NCBI RefSeq assembly: GCF_014206975.1
Contig: NZ_JACHOU010000006.1
Span: forward strand, 1-64,000
Direction of reading: 5' to 3'
Length of the DNA: 64,000 nt
Source: Aminobacter aganoensis
GTDB lineage: Bacteria; Pseudomonadota; Alphaproteobacteria; Rhizobiales; Rhizobiaceae
This document shows, in pieces, positions 17,614 through 26,672 of this stretch (position 1 is its first letter; every line of letters begins with the position of its first letter). A model generated the notes under the pieces. The model saw only the letters and a program-made list of their open reading frames with translations, had not been told where the DNA came from and made no database searches. The translations under genes and the position numbers were made by a program.

Positions 17614-18564
17614 ATGACTATGCCACTCTCGGAAGCCGGCCTCGCGGTCGAGCGCCACTGGCGCGAACTCGCCGGCCGCCGCCGCCTCTACACTGCCGGC
17701 GGGCTGATCTTCCTGCTCGTCGCCCTGTCCGGCTCGCTCTGGTTCGCCAATGAAAGCAACGCCGGCAAGTTCTTCGACCGGCTGCCGCATTTCTTCGACT
17801 TCGTCGACCAGATGATCCCGCGCGACGGCTTAGAGGTCTGGCGCGCCTTGTTCGACCTGCCCTCGCCCTACGACGACGGCAGCCTGAAGTTCGACTATCC
17901 CGACGGCCGGATGTACCTGTTCGACAGCTCGTTCTACCTGCCCGAATACGTCTACAAGATGCTTGAGACGATCAACGTCGCGCTGGTCTCGACACTGATC
18001 GGTTTCGCCTTCGGTTTCCTGCTCTGCTTCCTCGCCGCGTCCAATCTGGTGACCCAGCGCTGGCTCCGCTTCTTCGTCCGCCGCTTCCTCGAGATCCTGC
18101 GCGCCTTCCCCGAGATCGTCATTGCCGGCTTCTTCCTCGCCATCCTGTCGATGGGAGCGATCCCCGCGATCATCGCGGTGTCGCTGCACACCATCGGCGC
18201 GCTCGGCAAGCTGTTCTTCGAGGTGGTCGAGAACGCCGACATGAAGGCCGACGAAGGCCTGCGCGCCGTCGGCGGCAACTGGCCCGAGCGCGTCTGGTTC
18301 GGCATCGTGCCGCAGGTCATGCCCAACTTCCTGAGCTACGCCCTGCTGCGGCTCGAGATCAACGTGCGCGCCTCGACCATCATCGGCGCGGTCGGCGGCG
18401 GCGGCATCGGCGAGGCGCTGCGCCTGTCGATCAGCCGCACCCACGAAGCCAAGACCATCGCCATCATCCTCCTCCTGTTCTGCACCATCGTCGCCGTCGA
18501 CCAGCTTTCCGCCTGGCTGCGCAAGAAGCTCGTCGGCGAGCAGGCCTTCGGCCGCGGGGAATAA
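17614..18564 (+). CDS. phnE: Phosphonate ABC transporter permease PhnE (first copy)
   Basis: A 316-residue inner-membrane permease. One membrane segment near residues 27-47 precedes a ~75-residue periplasmic loop, then a five-span BPD_transp_1 core with the cytoplasmic EAA loop (DEGLRAVGGNWPERVWFGIVPQVMP). This loop contacts PhnC. The start is ATG 17614, with GGACGGAA upstream, in preference to TTG 17587. It is followed four bases later by a second phnE. Two PhnE paralogs probably form a heterodimeric channel, as in other rhizobia. Confidence 0.92.
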   Translation: MTMPLSEAGLAVERHWRELAGRRRLYTAGGLIFLLVALSGSLWFANESNAGKFFDRLPHFFDFVDQMIPRDGLEVWRALFDLPSPYDDGSLKFDYPDGRMYLFDSSFYLPEYVYKMLETINVALVSTLIGFAFGFLLCFLAASNLVTQRWLRFFVRRFLEILRAFPEIVIAGFFLAILSMGAIPAIIAVSLHTIGALGKLFFEVVENADMKADEGLRAVGGNWPERVWFGIVPQVMPNFLSYALLRLEINVRASTIIGAVGGGGIGEALRLSISRTHEAKTIAIILLLFCTIVAVDQLSAWLRKKLVGEQAFGRGE

Positions 18565-18568
18565 CATC

Positions 18569-19960
18569 ATGACCAGCCTTTCCACGGCCGACATGCAGTC
18601 GATCGCCGACCGTCACCCCGACGTCTTCACCGGCTCCTGGCGCAAGAGCCTGAAGGGCTGGGCGATCGGCGCCGGCCTCGTCGCCTACCTCGTCTTTGCC
18701 TGGTGGTTCTTCGCCGTCGGCGCGGTGCTTGCCGGCGGCAACTGGGGCATCGCCGGCACCTATCTCGCCGACTGGGTGTCCTATGAAATCCGGCCGCAGA
18801 TCGACTTCAAGGACGACCGCCTCGACATCGGCTATCCGCGCTTCGCCTCCTACCGCGCCGACCGCCATCCCGAATGGCTGAGCTTCGACCAGCCCGCGGC
18901 GACGGCGGCCGCACCTGCGGCCAACAAGGCTGCCGCCAGCCGCGTCACGGTCGAAATCGACGGCCGCGGCCGCATCGAGATCACGCCGTCCAGCGTGCGG
19001 GTGTCGCGTGGCGACGAGACGCTCGACATCGCCGTCGCGCCGGAAAAGAGCATCACCATTGCCGGCGAACTGCCGGCCTGGGCGACGCAAAGGGCCCCCG
19101 GCGAAAAGATCACGGTCGATTTCGGCTTTGCCGGCAGCGCCCAGATCGACGCCGACGACGTCAAGATCCGCCACCGTTTCCTCGGATGGGAGAACTTCGT
19201 CTTCGACGCCAACTCGCCCTTCTGGGGCAAGTCGACGGGCGAGGTCTTCGCGCTGGTCGTCTCCGGCGACCGCCTCGATCCCAGGAGGTCGAATGCCGCC
19301 CTTGCCTGGGACAACATCGTCAACAACTCCGAATGGCAGCATGGCGACGTCTGGACCAAGCTCCTGCAGACCATCGTCATGGCCTTCGTCGGCACATTGT
19401 TCGCCAGCCTGCTCGCCTTCCCGCTGGCTTTCCTGGCGGCGCGCAACATCACCCGCAACCGCCTCGTCAACCAGGTCGCCAAGCGCTTCTTCGATTTCCT
19501 GCGCTCGGTCGACATGCTGATCTGGGCGCTGTTTTTCACCCGCGCCTTCGGCCCCGGCCCCATCGCCGGCATCTCGGCGATCTTCGTCACCGACACCGGC
19601 ACCTTCGGCAAACTCTACTCCGAGGCACTGGAAAACATCGACGACAAGCAGCGCGAGGGCATGCGCTCGGTCGGCGCCTCGCCGGCATCGGTCCAGCGCT
19701 ACGGCGTCGTCCCGCAGGTGCTGCCGGTGCTGATCAGCCAGTCGCTCTACTTCTGGGAATCGAACACCCGCTCGGCCACCATCATCGGCGCCGTCGGCGC
19801 CGGCGGCATCGGCCTCAAGTTGTGGGAAGCGATGCGCACCAATTCCGACTGGGAGAACGTCGCCTACATGGTGCTGCTCATCCTTGCCGTGGTCTTCATC
19901 TTCGACAATATCTCGACCGCGTTGCGCCACCGCCTGATCGGAGGCAAGTCCAGTCACTGA
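18569..19960 (+). CDS. phnE: Phosphonate ABC transporter permease PhnE (second copy, with extra periplasmic domain)
   Basis: A 463-residue permease, much longer than the ~260-300 of typical PhnE. After one membrane span (residues about 33-52, VAYLVFAWWFFAVGAVL) there is an insert of roughly 200 residues, predicted periplasmic and beta-rich (VTVEIDGRGRIEITPSSVRVSRGDETLDI region). The normal permease core follows, with its EAA loop (REGMRSVGASPASVQRYGVVPQVLP). The core pairs naturally with the first PhnE. The insert might dock PhnD or another periplasmic partner; that is inference. It ends 100 bases before the DUF1045 gene. Confidence 0.9.
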   Translation: MTSLSTADMQSIADRHPDVFTGSWRKSLKGWAIGAGLVAYLVFAWWFFAVGAVLAGGNWGIAGTYLADWVSYEIRPQIDFKDDRLDIGYPRFASYRADRHPEWLSFDQPAATAAAPAANKAAASRVTVEIDGRGRIEITPSSVRVSRGDETLDIAVAPEKSITIAGELPAWATQRAPGEKITVDFGFAGSAQIDADDVKIRHRFLGWENFVFDANSPFWGKSTGEVFALVVSGDRLDPRRSNAALAWDNIVNNSEWQHGDVWTKLLQTIVMAFVGTLFASLLAFPLAFLAARNITRNRLVNQVAKRFFDFLRSVDMLIWALFFTRAFGPGPIAGISAIFVTDTGTFGKLYSEALENIDDKQREGMRSVGASPASVQRYGVVPQVLPVLISQSLYFWESNTRSATIIGAVGAGGIGLKLWEAMRTNSDWENVAYMVLLILAVVFIFDNISTALRHRLIGGKSSH

Positions 19961-20003
19961 ACTTTTCAGGTCGGCCCTTGCAAAGCCAAGAAACTCGGCC
20001 ACT

Positions 20004-20021
20004 ACTTCGTCAAACTGTCAT
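20004..20021 (+). promoter_or_regulatory. Weak Pho-box-like site before the DUF1045 gene
   Basis: ACTTCGT-CAAA-CTGTCAT has one perfect CTGTCAT half-site and one poor half at the right spacing (10 of 14). It lies 40 bases before the DUF1045-phnM pair in the 100-base gap after phnE and could be an internal promoter element or chance. Confidence 0.3.
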
Positions 20022-20060
20022 GCAAATCATCTATCGGGCGAAAGCCTAGGGAACCGCGCC

Positions 20061-20768
20061 ATGCGCTACGCCGTCTATTTCACGCCAGAGCATGATGATC
20101 CGCTGTGCCGCATCGCGGCCGGCTGGCTCGGACGCGATGCGTTCGGCGGCCACGTGACGCCGGCCAGGGCCTTTGGCGACCTGTCGGCTGCCGAGGTCGC
20201 GTTCCACACGGCGGCTGCGCGCCGCTACGGTTTTCACGCCACGCTCAAGGCACCATTCCGCCTCGCCGACGATGCCTCCGAGACGTCGCTGGTCGATGCG
20301 GTCGCCGCCTTCGCCAGCGACGTTGCTCCCTTCGCCATCCCGCGCCTGATGCTCGCCCGGATCGACAGCTTCTTCGCCCTGGTCCCGGCTGAGCCGCTGC
20401 CTGAACTGCAGGGCTTTGCCGGCGATGTCGTCAAGGCGTTCGAGCCGTTCCGCGCACCGCTCACCGACGCCGAGATCGCCCGTCGCAACCCCGAAGCGCT
20501 GTCGCCGCAGGAATGCCGCAACCTCAGCCAGTGGGGCTACCCATACGTCTTCGACACCTTCCGTTTCCACATGACCCTGACCGGCCGCGTCGCCGCCGAG
20601 GAAGCGGCGCGCGTGCGCAGCGCCATCGAACAATGCCTGGGCAGCGTGCTCGACAGGCCGGTCCCCGTCGACGGGCTGGCGCTGTTCGTCGAGCCGACCG
20701 CCGGAGCGCCTTTCGAGGTGCTGAGCTATCATGCCCTGGGCAAGCAAGCCGAGAGAAAGACCGCCTGA
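20061..20768 (+). CDS. DUF1045 phosphonate-operon protein, 2H phosphoesterase fold
   Basis: A 235-residue protein of the family called putative phosphonate metabolism protein. It carries the two H-x-T signatures of 2H phosphoesterases: H59-A-T in FHATLKAPF and H170-M-T in FHMTLTG, about 110 residues apart. That fold cleaves cyclic phosphates and 2',5'-type bonds. The C-P lyase route generates 5-phosphoribosyl-1,2-cyclic phosphate, normally opened by PhnP, and no phnP is in this window. The natural inference is that this protein supplies that step. It lies directly upstream of phnM, one base apart. Confidence 0.85.
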   Translation: MRYAVYFTPEHDDPLCRIAAGWLGRDAFGGHVTPARAFGDLSAAEVAFHTAAARRYGFHATLKAPFRLADDASETSLVDAVAAFASDVAPFAIPRLMLARIDSFFALVPAEPLPELQGFAGDVVKAFEPFRAPLTDAEIARRNPEALSPQECRNLSQWGYPYVFDTFRFHMTLTGRVAAEEAARVRSAIEQCLGSVLDRPVPVDGLALFVEPTAGAPFEVLSYHALGKQAERKTA

Positions 20769-20769
20769 G

Positions 20770-21906
20770 ATGACCGACCTAGTCCTGAAAAACGCCCGCA
20801 TCGTCCTTGCCGACGAGGTGATCGACGGCTCCATCGTCGTCCGCAACGGCAACATCGCCGAAATCTCCACCGGCCCCAGCGCCATCGGCGAGGACATGGC
20901 AGGCGACTTCGTCATCCCCGGCCTTGTCGAGCTCCACACCGACCATCTCGAAGGCCACTACGCCCCGCGCCCGCGCGTCCGCTGGAACCCGATCGCCGCC
21001 GTGCTCGCCCATGACGCGCAGGTGGCGTCAGCCGGCATCACCACCGTCTTCGACGCTTTGCGGGTGGGCATGGACGAGGATGCCGACATGACCTCGGCCG
21101 ACATGCGGCTGCTCGCCAACGCCATCGAGGACAGCGTGCGCGCCGACCGCGTCCGTGCCGACCACTTCATCCACCTGCGCTGCGAAGTTTCGGCTGGCGA
21201 CTGCCAGGAGAGCTTTGCCGTCTTCGACGGCGACGACCGCGTCAAGCTGGCCTCGCTGATGGACCATGCCCCGGGCCAGCGCCAGTTCGTCGATATCGAG
21301 ACCTATGCCTATTATTACCAGCGCAAGCTCAAGCTGAACGACGTCGAGTTCAAGGCTTTCTGCGACAAGCGCATGGGCGAGTCCGCCCGCAACTCCAGGC
21401 CCAACCGCGACGTCATCTCGGCTTCCTGCCATGAGCGCGGCATCGTGCTGGCCAGCCACGACGACGCGACTGTCGCCCATGTCGACGAGGCGATCGCCCA
21501 GGGCATCCGAGTCGCCGAGTTCCCGACCACGCTTGAAGCCGCCAATGCCTCCAAGGGCGCCGGCCTCGGCGTGCTGATGGGCGCGCCCAACGTCATGCGC
21601 GGCGCCTCGCATTCCGGCAACGTCTCGGCCCGCGCCCTTGCCGAACACGGCCTGCTCGACATCCTGTCGTCCGACTACATCCCGTTCAGCCTGATCCAGT
21701 CGGCGTTCTTCCTCGGCGAAGTCGTCGACGGCATCTCGCTTCCCCAGGCAATGGCGATGGTCTCGAAGAACCCGGCGGACGCCGTCGGCCTGACCGACCG
21801 CGGCGTCATCGAAGCCGGCCGCCGGGGCGACCTCGTGCGCGTCCGCGTCGACGAGCACGTGCCCGTCGTCCGCACCGTCTGGCGCGAAGGCCGCCGGGTC
21901 GCCTGA
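20770..21906 (+). CDS. phnM: Alkylphosphonate triphosphate diphosphatase PhnM
   Basis: A 378-residue amidohydrolase-superfamily enzyme. Metal-binding features include ELHTDHLEGHYAPRPRV near residue 55 and the later LASHDDATVAHVDEA. PhnM removes pyrophosphate from 5-triphosphoribosyl-1-phosphonate, giving the PhnJ substrate. The ATG at 20770 immediately follows the DUF1045 stop, so the two are co-translated. The last motif (VGLTDRGVIEAGRRGDLVRV) is the usual amidohydrolase C-terminal sheet. A terminator follows. Confidence 0.94.
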   Translation: MTDLVLKNARIVLADEVIDGSIVVRNGNIAEISTGPSAIGEDMAGDFVIPGLVELHTDHLEGHYAPRPRVRWNPIAAVLAHDAQVASAGITTVFDALRVGMDEDADMTSADMRLLANAIEDSVRADRVRADHFIHLRCEVSAGDCQESFAVFDGDDRVKLASLMDHAPGQRQFVDIETYAYYYQRKLKLNDVEFKAFCDKRMGESARNSRPNRDVISASCHERGIVLASHDDATVAHVDEAIAQGIRVAEFPTTLEAANASKGAGLGVLMGAPNVMRGASHSGNVSARALAEHGLLDILSSDYIPFSLIQSAFFLGEVVDGISLPQAMAMVSKNPADAVGLTDRGVIEAGRRGDLVRVRVDEHVPVVRTVWREGRRVA

Positions 21907-21930
21907 CGTTGCAAGAGTCAAGTTACGGAG

Positions 21931-21958
21931 AAGCGTAGCACCAGTGCTGCGCTTTTTT
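21931..21958 (+). terminator. Terminator after phnM
   Basis: AAGCGTAGCA and TGCTGCGCTT pair through a short CCAG-type loop (one G-T wobble) and run into TTTTTT, a normal rho-independent terminator about 25 bases after phnM and just before the convergent regulator's stop. Confidence 0.8.
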
Positions 21959-21961
21959 GCC

Positions 21962-22597
21962 TTACGAGCCCAGCGCCTCGTTGTCGTTGAGGCTGAACAG
22001 CGTCTTTTCCATATCGGGCTCCTCGCCGGAGCAGACGCACAGCATCTCGGCATCGCCCTCGCCGATCGAGAGATAGGCGTGGCCCATGGTCGAATCGATA
22101 TAGACGCTTTCGCCCGCCTTCAGCCGCACCGGCGCATACTGGTCGGTGTGGAGTTCGATCTCGCCTTTCAGCACGATCAGGAACTCTTCGCCGGCGTGCC
22201 GGGTCAAGGGGCCGAACTCCTCCAGCGTCCGTGCCCGGGCATGGGCCAGGATCGGCACCATGCGCTTCTTCACCAGGTCGGTGGCGAGGTAATGATAATC
22301 GTAGTTGCGCGTCAGCTGGCGCAGCGTGTTCACGGGTGACGCAACCGACCGGCGCGTCCGCGCCGAAGGCTGCCTGCTGTCGCCGCTGAGCAGCTCGGTG
22401 ACGTGGATGCCAAGCCCGGCGCAGACCTGCAGCAGCTTGTCATAGGTCAGCGACATCTGGTCGTTCTCGACCTTCGACAGCGTCGACACCGCCACGCCGG
22501 TCAGGTGGCTGACATCCTGCAGCGTCCAGCCATGCTGCTTCCTGAGGCTGCGCAGGCAGTCGCCGAGATTGGGCTGTTCCGACATGGCCATCTCCAT
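21962..22597 (-). CDS. XRE-family regulator with C-terminal cupin
   Basis: A 211-residue transcription factor. The N-terminal helix-turn-helix (residues about 10-65) includes LRSLRKQHGWTLQDVSHLTGVAVSTLSKVEND. The C-terminal cupin (residues about 115-190) includes GEEFLIVLKGEIELHTD and RLKAGESVYIDSTMGHAYLS and probably senses a small metabolite. It is divergent from an FAD oxidoreductase, dipeptide-type binding protein and serine hydrolase, which it likely controls through the 107-base gap between the genes. ATG 22595-22597 with GAGG six bases upstream was chosen; several nearby ATG codons are possible. Confidence 0.85.
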   Translation of the reverse strand: MEMAMSEQPNLGDCLRSLRKQHGWTLQDVSHLTGVAVSTLSKVENDQMSLTYDKLLQVCAGLGIHVTELLSGDSRQPSARTRRSVASPVNTLRQLTRNYDYHYLATDLVKKRMVPILAHARARTLEEFGPLTRHAGEEFLIVLKGEIELHTDQYAPVRLKAGESVYIDSTMGHAYLSIGEGDAEMLCVCSGEEPDMEKTLFSLNDNEALGS

Positions 22598-22704
22598 CAC
22601 CGACCTCAGTAGCTAATCGAACTCCCCCAGCACCGCAAGATTCGCCAAAATTTTTCCTATACGCTAAATATTGACCGTATCAGAAAATGATTTTACGGAT
22701 AGCC

Positions 22705-23850
22705 ATGCACGAAAGTTCCCAACCCAAGAAAGTGATCATCATCGGCGGAGGCATTGCCGGCCTCTCGCTCGCCGCCAGTGTCCAGCAATGGGCGGAGGTG
22801 ACCGTGATCGAACGCGAAAGCCAGCTCGGCTATCACGCCAGCGGGCGCTCGGCGGCGCTGTTTTCGGAGACCTACGGCAACGCCCTGGTGCGCGCGCTGT
22901 CAGTGGCGAGCCGGCAGGCGATCCTCGACGGCGGCTTTGTCGAGCATACCCGCGGCGCCCTGCATTTCGGCGGTCCCGACGATGGCCAGGCCATCGACCG
23001 CATGGCCGGGGAGCAGAAGGCGCTGGTGCCGGGCGTGCAGAGGCTGAGTGCCGCCGAAGTGACTGCGCTGGTCCCCTCCATTGCCCCGGAACGCACCTGC
23101 GGCGGCGTCTACGAGCCGGACGCCAAGGACATCGACACCGGCAAGATGGTCCAGGCCCAGGCCGCAGCCCTCAAGGCCGCCGGCGGCGCCATCTTGGTGT
23201 CATCGGACGTTTTCGAAATCGCGCGCGGTGCCGACGGCTTCCGCGTCACCACCACAACGGGCACCCACGACGCCGACATCGTCGTCAACGCCGCCGGCGC
23301 CTGGGTGGACGTCGTCGCTGGACGCGCCGGGCTTTCCGGCCTCGGCTTCAGGCCCAAGCGGCGCACCGCCTTCCTGTTCGACGCGCCGGAGGGCATCGAC
23401 GCGCGAAAATGGCCGCTTGTCGTCGACCTGCACGAGCGCTTCTACTTCAAGCCCGATGCCGGGCGCCTGATCGGCTCGCTCGCCGACGAGACCGACAGCG
23501 AGCCCTGCGATGCCTATCCCGAGGACATCGACGTCGCCACCGCCGCCTACAACATCGAGGAAGCGACCGGCCTGGTGGTCGGCCGCCCGCAGACGCCCTG
23601 GGCCGGCCTGCGCACCTTTTCGCCCGACCGCAGCCCGGTTGCCGGCTTCGATCCGCGCCTGCCCGGCTTCTTCTGGCTCGGCGGCCAGGGCGGCTACGGC
23701 TTCCAGGTGTCGCTGACGCTGGCCAGGCTGTCGTCCGCCCTGATGCGCGGCGACCCCATTCCAGCCGATCTGGCCGATCTCGGCGTCAGCTACGACGCGC
23801 TGTCGCCGCAACGATTTTTAGACCCCTCGCGCGCCGCGGAAACGCGCTGA
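22705..23850 (+). CDS. FAD-dependent oxidoreductase of the D-amino-acid oxidase family
   Basis: A 381-residue DAO-fold flavoprotein. The FAD-binding VIIIGGGIAGLSLAAS sits at the N-terminus, with the sugar-phosphate/ribose acidic residue in VIERES, then GYHASGRSAALFSETYGN. The substrate domain ends with the second FAD contact WAGLRTFSPDRSPVAGFDPR and FFWLGGQGGYGFQVS. Members oxidise glycine, sarcosine, D-amino acids or related amines. Neighbouring genes for peptide-type uptake and a penicillin-binding-protein-like hydrolase suggest an amino-acid or peptide substrate, not provable here. ATG 22705 is preferred over 22687 because ACGGAT lies just before it. Confidence 0.82.
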   Translation: MHESSQPKKVIIIGGGIAGLSLAASVQQWAEVTVIERESQLGYHASGRSAALFSETYGNALVRALSVASRQAILDGGFVEHTRGALHFGGPDDGQAIDRMAGEQKALVPGVQRLSAAEVTALVPSIAPERTCGGVYEPDAKDIDTGKMVQAQAAALKAAGGAILVSSDVFEIARGADGFRVTTTTGTHDADIVVNAAGAWVDVVAGRAGLSGLGFRPKRRTAFLFDAPEGIDARKWPLVVDLHERFYFKPDAGRLIGSLADETDSEPCDAYPEDIDVATAAYNIEEATGLVVGRPQTPWAGLRTFSPDRSPVAGFDPRLPGFFWLGGQGGYGFQVSLTLARLSSALMRGDPIPADLADLGVSYDALSPQRFLDPSRAAETR

Positions 23851-23938
23851 GGCTCGACACCACCATTCCGCACATCGGTTGGCGCGGGGAGGAGACCCGC
23901 CGCGCGGTTACGTCAACAGGAAAGCAGGAAGCTTTGCG

Positions 23939-25534
23939 ATGAAATCCTTGGGTATTCTGCGTACGGCGCTCGTCGCCTCGACTATGCTCTTTGCCGGCCA
24001 GTCCTATGCCAAGACGCTGGTCTACTGCTCGGAGGCCAGCCCCGAGACCTTCAACCCGATGATCGGCACCGCCGACTCGACCATGGACGCTGCGGCCAAG
24101 ACGATCTTCAACCGCCTGGTCGAGTTCAAGCCGGGCACCACCGAGGTCGGGCCGGCTCTCGCCGAGAAGTGGGACGTTTCCGAGGACGGCAAGGTCTACA
24201 CCTTCCATCTGCGCAAGGGCGTCAAGTTCCACGCCAACGAGAAGTTCACGCCGACGCGCGAGTTCAACGCCGACGACGTGCTCTACACCTTCGATCGCCA
24301 GCGCAATGCCGACAATCCCTACCACAAGCTTGCCAACGCGGCTTACGAGTACTTCAACGCGCTCGGAATGGGCGCGATGATCGACAAGATCGAGAAAGTC
24401 GACGACTACACCGTGCGCTTCACGCTGAACGCGCCGAACGTCACCTTCCTGCCCGGCATAGCGCTCGACTACCTGTCCATCCTGTCGGCGGAGCAGACCG
24501 AAAAGATGGTCGCCGCCGGCACGCCCGAACTGATCGACCAGATGCCGGTCGGCACCGGTCCCTTCATGCTCCAGGCCTACCAGCAGGATGCTCAGATCCG
24601 CTACGCCGCCAACAAGGACTACTGGAACGGCGCACCAAAGATCGACACGCTGGTCTTCGCCATCACGCCCGAACCGACGATCCGCGTCGAGCGCATCAAG
24701 GCCGATGAATGCCAGGTCGCGGCCCCTCCGCCGGCGGCTGCCGCGGCAGAACTCAAGGGCGATCCCAACATCACCGTCCACAATCTTGAGGGCCAGAACA
24801 TCGGCGTTCTCGGCTTCAATGTCGAACATCAGCCGCTCGGTGACGTGCGCGTGCGCACCGCGCTCGCCAAGGCCGTCAACCGCGACGCGATCATCGAGTC
24901 GGTCTACCAGGGCGCCGGCGCCGTCGCCGGCAGCGTGGTTCCGCCCGCACAGATCGGCGCCGTCAAGGATGCCGGCATCGACTACGACCCCGAGGGTGCC
25001 AAGGCGCTACTCAAGGAAGCGGGCCACGAGGCTGACCTGTCGGTCAAGCTCTGGGCCATGCCGGTGTCGCGCCCCTACAATCCCAATGCACGCCGCATGG
25101 CCGAGATGATCCAGGCCGACTGGGCGGCAGTCGGCGTGAAATCCGAGATCGTCACCTTCGAATGGGGCGAATATCTTGCCCGCACCGCCAAGGGCGAGCA
25201 CGACGCCTTCCTGCTCGGCGGCAGCAGCGACAACGGCGACCCCGACAACATGCTGAGCTACCTGCTCTCGTGCGACGGCGTCGCCGGCGGCTCCAACCGT
25301 GCGCGCTGGTGCAACCAGGACTTCGAGAAGCTGCTCACGGATGGCCGCGTCAGCGCCGATCCGGCCAGGCGCGCGGAGATCTACAAGCAGGCGCAGGCGA
25401 TCCTGAAGGCCGAGGTGCCGCTTGCCCCGATCGCCCATTCGGTCGTTTCGATCCCGGTGCGCAACAGCGTCGTCAACTACGTGCTCGATCCGTTCGGCCG
25501 GCAGAATTTCGCCGGCGTCGACATCACCGAGTAA
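23939..25534 (+). CDS. Dipeptide-type ABC transporter substrate-binding protein
   Basis: A 531-residue family 5 solute-binding protein (DppA/OppA type) with signal peptide MKSLGILRTALVASTMLFAGQSYA. The mature start KTLVYCSEASPETFNPMIGTADSTMDA and later YTFHLRKGVKFHANEKFTPTREFNADDV are very close to DppA proteins, so dipeptide binding is likely. It follows the oxidoreductase gene by 88 bases and precedes the serine hydrolase by 31. No permease or ATPase genes accompany it, so it must share a transporter encoded elsewhere. The RBS is AGGAAGC before ATG 23939. Confidence 0.88.
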   Translation: MKSLGILRTALVASTMLFAGQSYAKTLVYCSEASPETFNPMIGTADSTMDAAAKTIFNRLVEFKPGTTEVGPALAEKWDVSEDGKVYTFHLRKGVKFHANEKFTPTREFNADDVLYTFDRQRNADNPYHKLANAAYEYFNALGMGAMIDKIEKVDDYTVRFTLNAPNVTFLPGIALDYLSILSAEQTEKMVAAGTPELIDQMPVGTGPFMLQAYQQDAQIRYAANKDYWNGAPKIDTLVFAITPEPTIRVERIKADECQVAAPPPAAAAAELKGDPNITVHNLEGQNIGVLGFNVEHQPLGDVRVRTALAKAVNRDAIIESVYQGAGAVAGSVVPPAQIGAVKDAGIDYDPEGAKALLKEAGHEADLSVKLWAMPVSRPYNPNARRMAEMIQADWAAVGVKSEIVTFEWGEYLARTAKGEHDAFLLGGSSDNGDPDNMLSYLLSCDGVAGGSNRARWCNQDFEKLLTDGRVSADPARRAEIYKQAQAILKAEVPLAPIAHSVVSIPVRNSVVNYVLDPFGRQNFAGVDITE

Positions 25535-25565
25535 GCCGTCCAACAGCCGAGGAGAGCAGATCGTC

Positions 25566-26672
25566 ATGCTCGAAAAACTGAACCGTCTGCTCGAAACCTA
25601 CCGCGCCGATGGCGCGGTGGGGGCCTCCCTCGCCTTCTCGCTGGGAGATGGCGAAACCCTCGCCGTGACCGCCGGTCTTGCCGACCGGCCCGGCAACGTG
25701 CCGGTCACGCCCGACCGGCTGTTCAAGATCGGCAGCTGCACCAAGACCTTCGTGGCCGCGGCGCTGATGAAGCTGGTCGAGGAAGGCAAGGCCGAGCTCG
25801 ACGCCCCCATCGCCGGATGGTTCCCCGACCTGCCGCGCTCCGGTGAGGTGACGGTGCTCCAGCTCGTCAACCATCGCGGCGGCCTGCCGGAATTCGAATA
25901 CGACATCCCGATGGACCCGAGCCGGGTGTGGACCCCGGCCCAGCTCGTCGATCTCGCCTTCAAGGTCGGCGGCCAGACCCCACCCGGCGGTGCCGCCGTC
26001 TACAACAACACCGGCTATGTGCTGGCCGGCATGCTGATCGAGGCGGCGTCGGGCCTTTCGCTCGGCGAATATGTCCGCCGCAAGGTGCTCGTCCCGCTCG
26101 GCCTTGGGGATACCTGGTCGCCGGCAACCGAAGCCTTCCCCGGGGCGCGCATGGTGCGCGGCTACTACCACCGCCCGAAGCCTGCCGCCGACGCCAGCTC
26201 GGCACTGGCAAAAGGCGGCGAGATGTGGCGCATGGACGGCGTCCTGCCCTACTCCGACGAGTTGCAGGATTCCTCGGATTCGTTCCCGTTCTCCGGTGCC
26301 TATGGCTGCGGCGACATGGTTTCGACGCCGGCCGACCTCATCGGCTTCATGAACGGCTTGCTCGGGGGCAGGCTGTTGCCGGCGCCGCTGCTCGCCGCCA
26401 TGAAGGACGGCCGCTCCACGGTCAGCTACCCCGGCACCCGTCTGCGCGAGACCGGGGCCGGCCTGATCGCCAGCGAATATGCCGGGCGCCTGGTGCTCGG
26501 CCACCAGGGCAGCATCCCGGGATATGTCACTGTGATGGAGCACGATCCGGCATCGCGCCTGACCATCGCCATGACCAGCAATGTCGGCTCCGGCAACCGC
26601 CTGTCGTTCTATGCCAGCGGCCTGCACCCCGTGGTCGACAAGGCGGTCGGCATCATCCTGCGGGAGATCTGA
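25566..26672 (+). CDS. Serine hydrolase of the beta-lactamase / DD-peptidase family
   Basis: A 368-residue class C beta-lactamase-like hydrolase. All three active-site motifs are visible: S57-C-T-K60, Y146-N-N148 and H313-Q-G315. No signal peptide is evident, so it is probably cytosolic, which fits D-aminopeptidases or esterases better than true beta-lactamases. Together with the dipeptide-type binding protein and an FAD amino-acid oxidase it suggests breakdown of imported peptides containing D-residues. That substrate idea is inference. Its stop abuts the stop of a convergent gene with no spacer. Confidence 0.85.
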   Translation: MLEKLNRLLETYRADGAVGASLAFSLGDGETLAVTAGLADRPGNVPVTPDRLFKIGSCTKTFVAAALMKLVEEGKAELDAPIAGWFPDLPRSGEVTVLQLVNHRGGLPEFEYDIPMDPSRVWTPAQLVDLAFKVGGQTPPGGAAVYNNTGYVLAGMLIEAASGLSLGEYVRRKVLVPLGLGDTWSPATEAFPGARMVRGYYHRPKPAADASSALAKGGEMWRMDGVLPYSDELQDSSDSFPFSGAYGCGDMVSTPADLIGFMNGLLGGRLLPAPLLAAMKDGRSTVSYPGTRLRETGAGLIASEYAGRLVLGHQGSIPGYVTVMEHDPASRLTIAMTSNVGSGNRLSFYASGLHPVVDKAVGIILREI

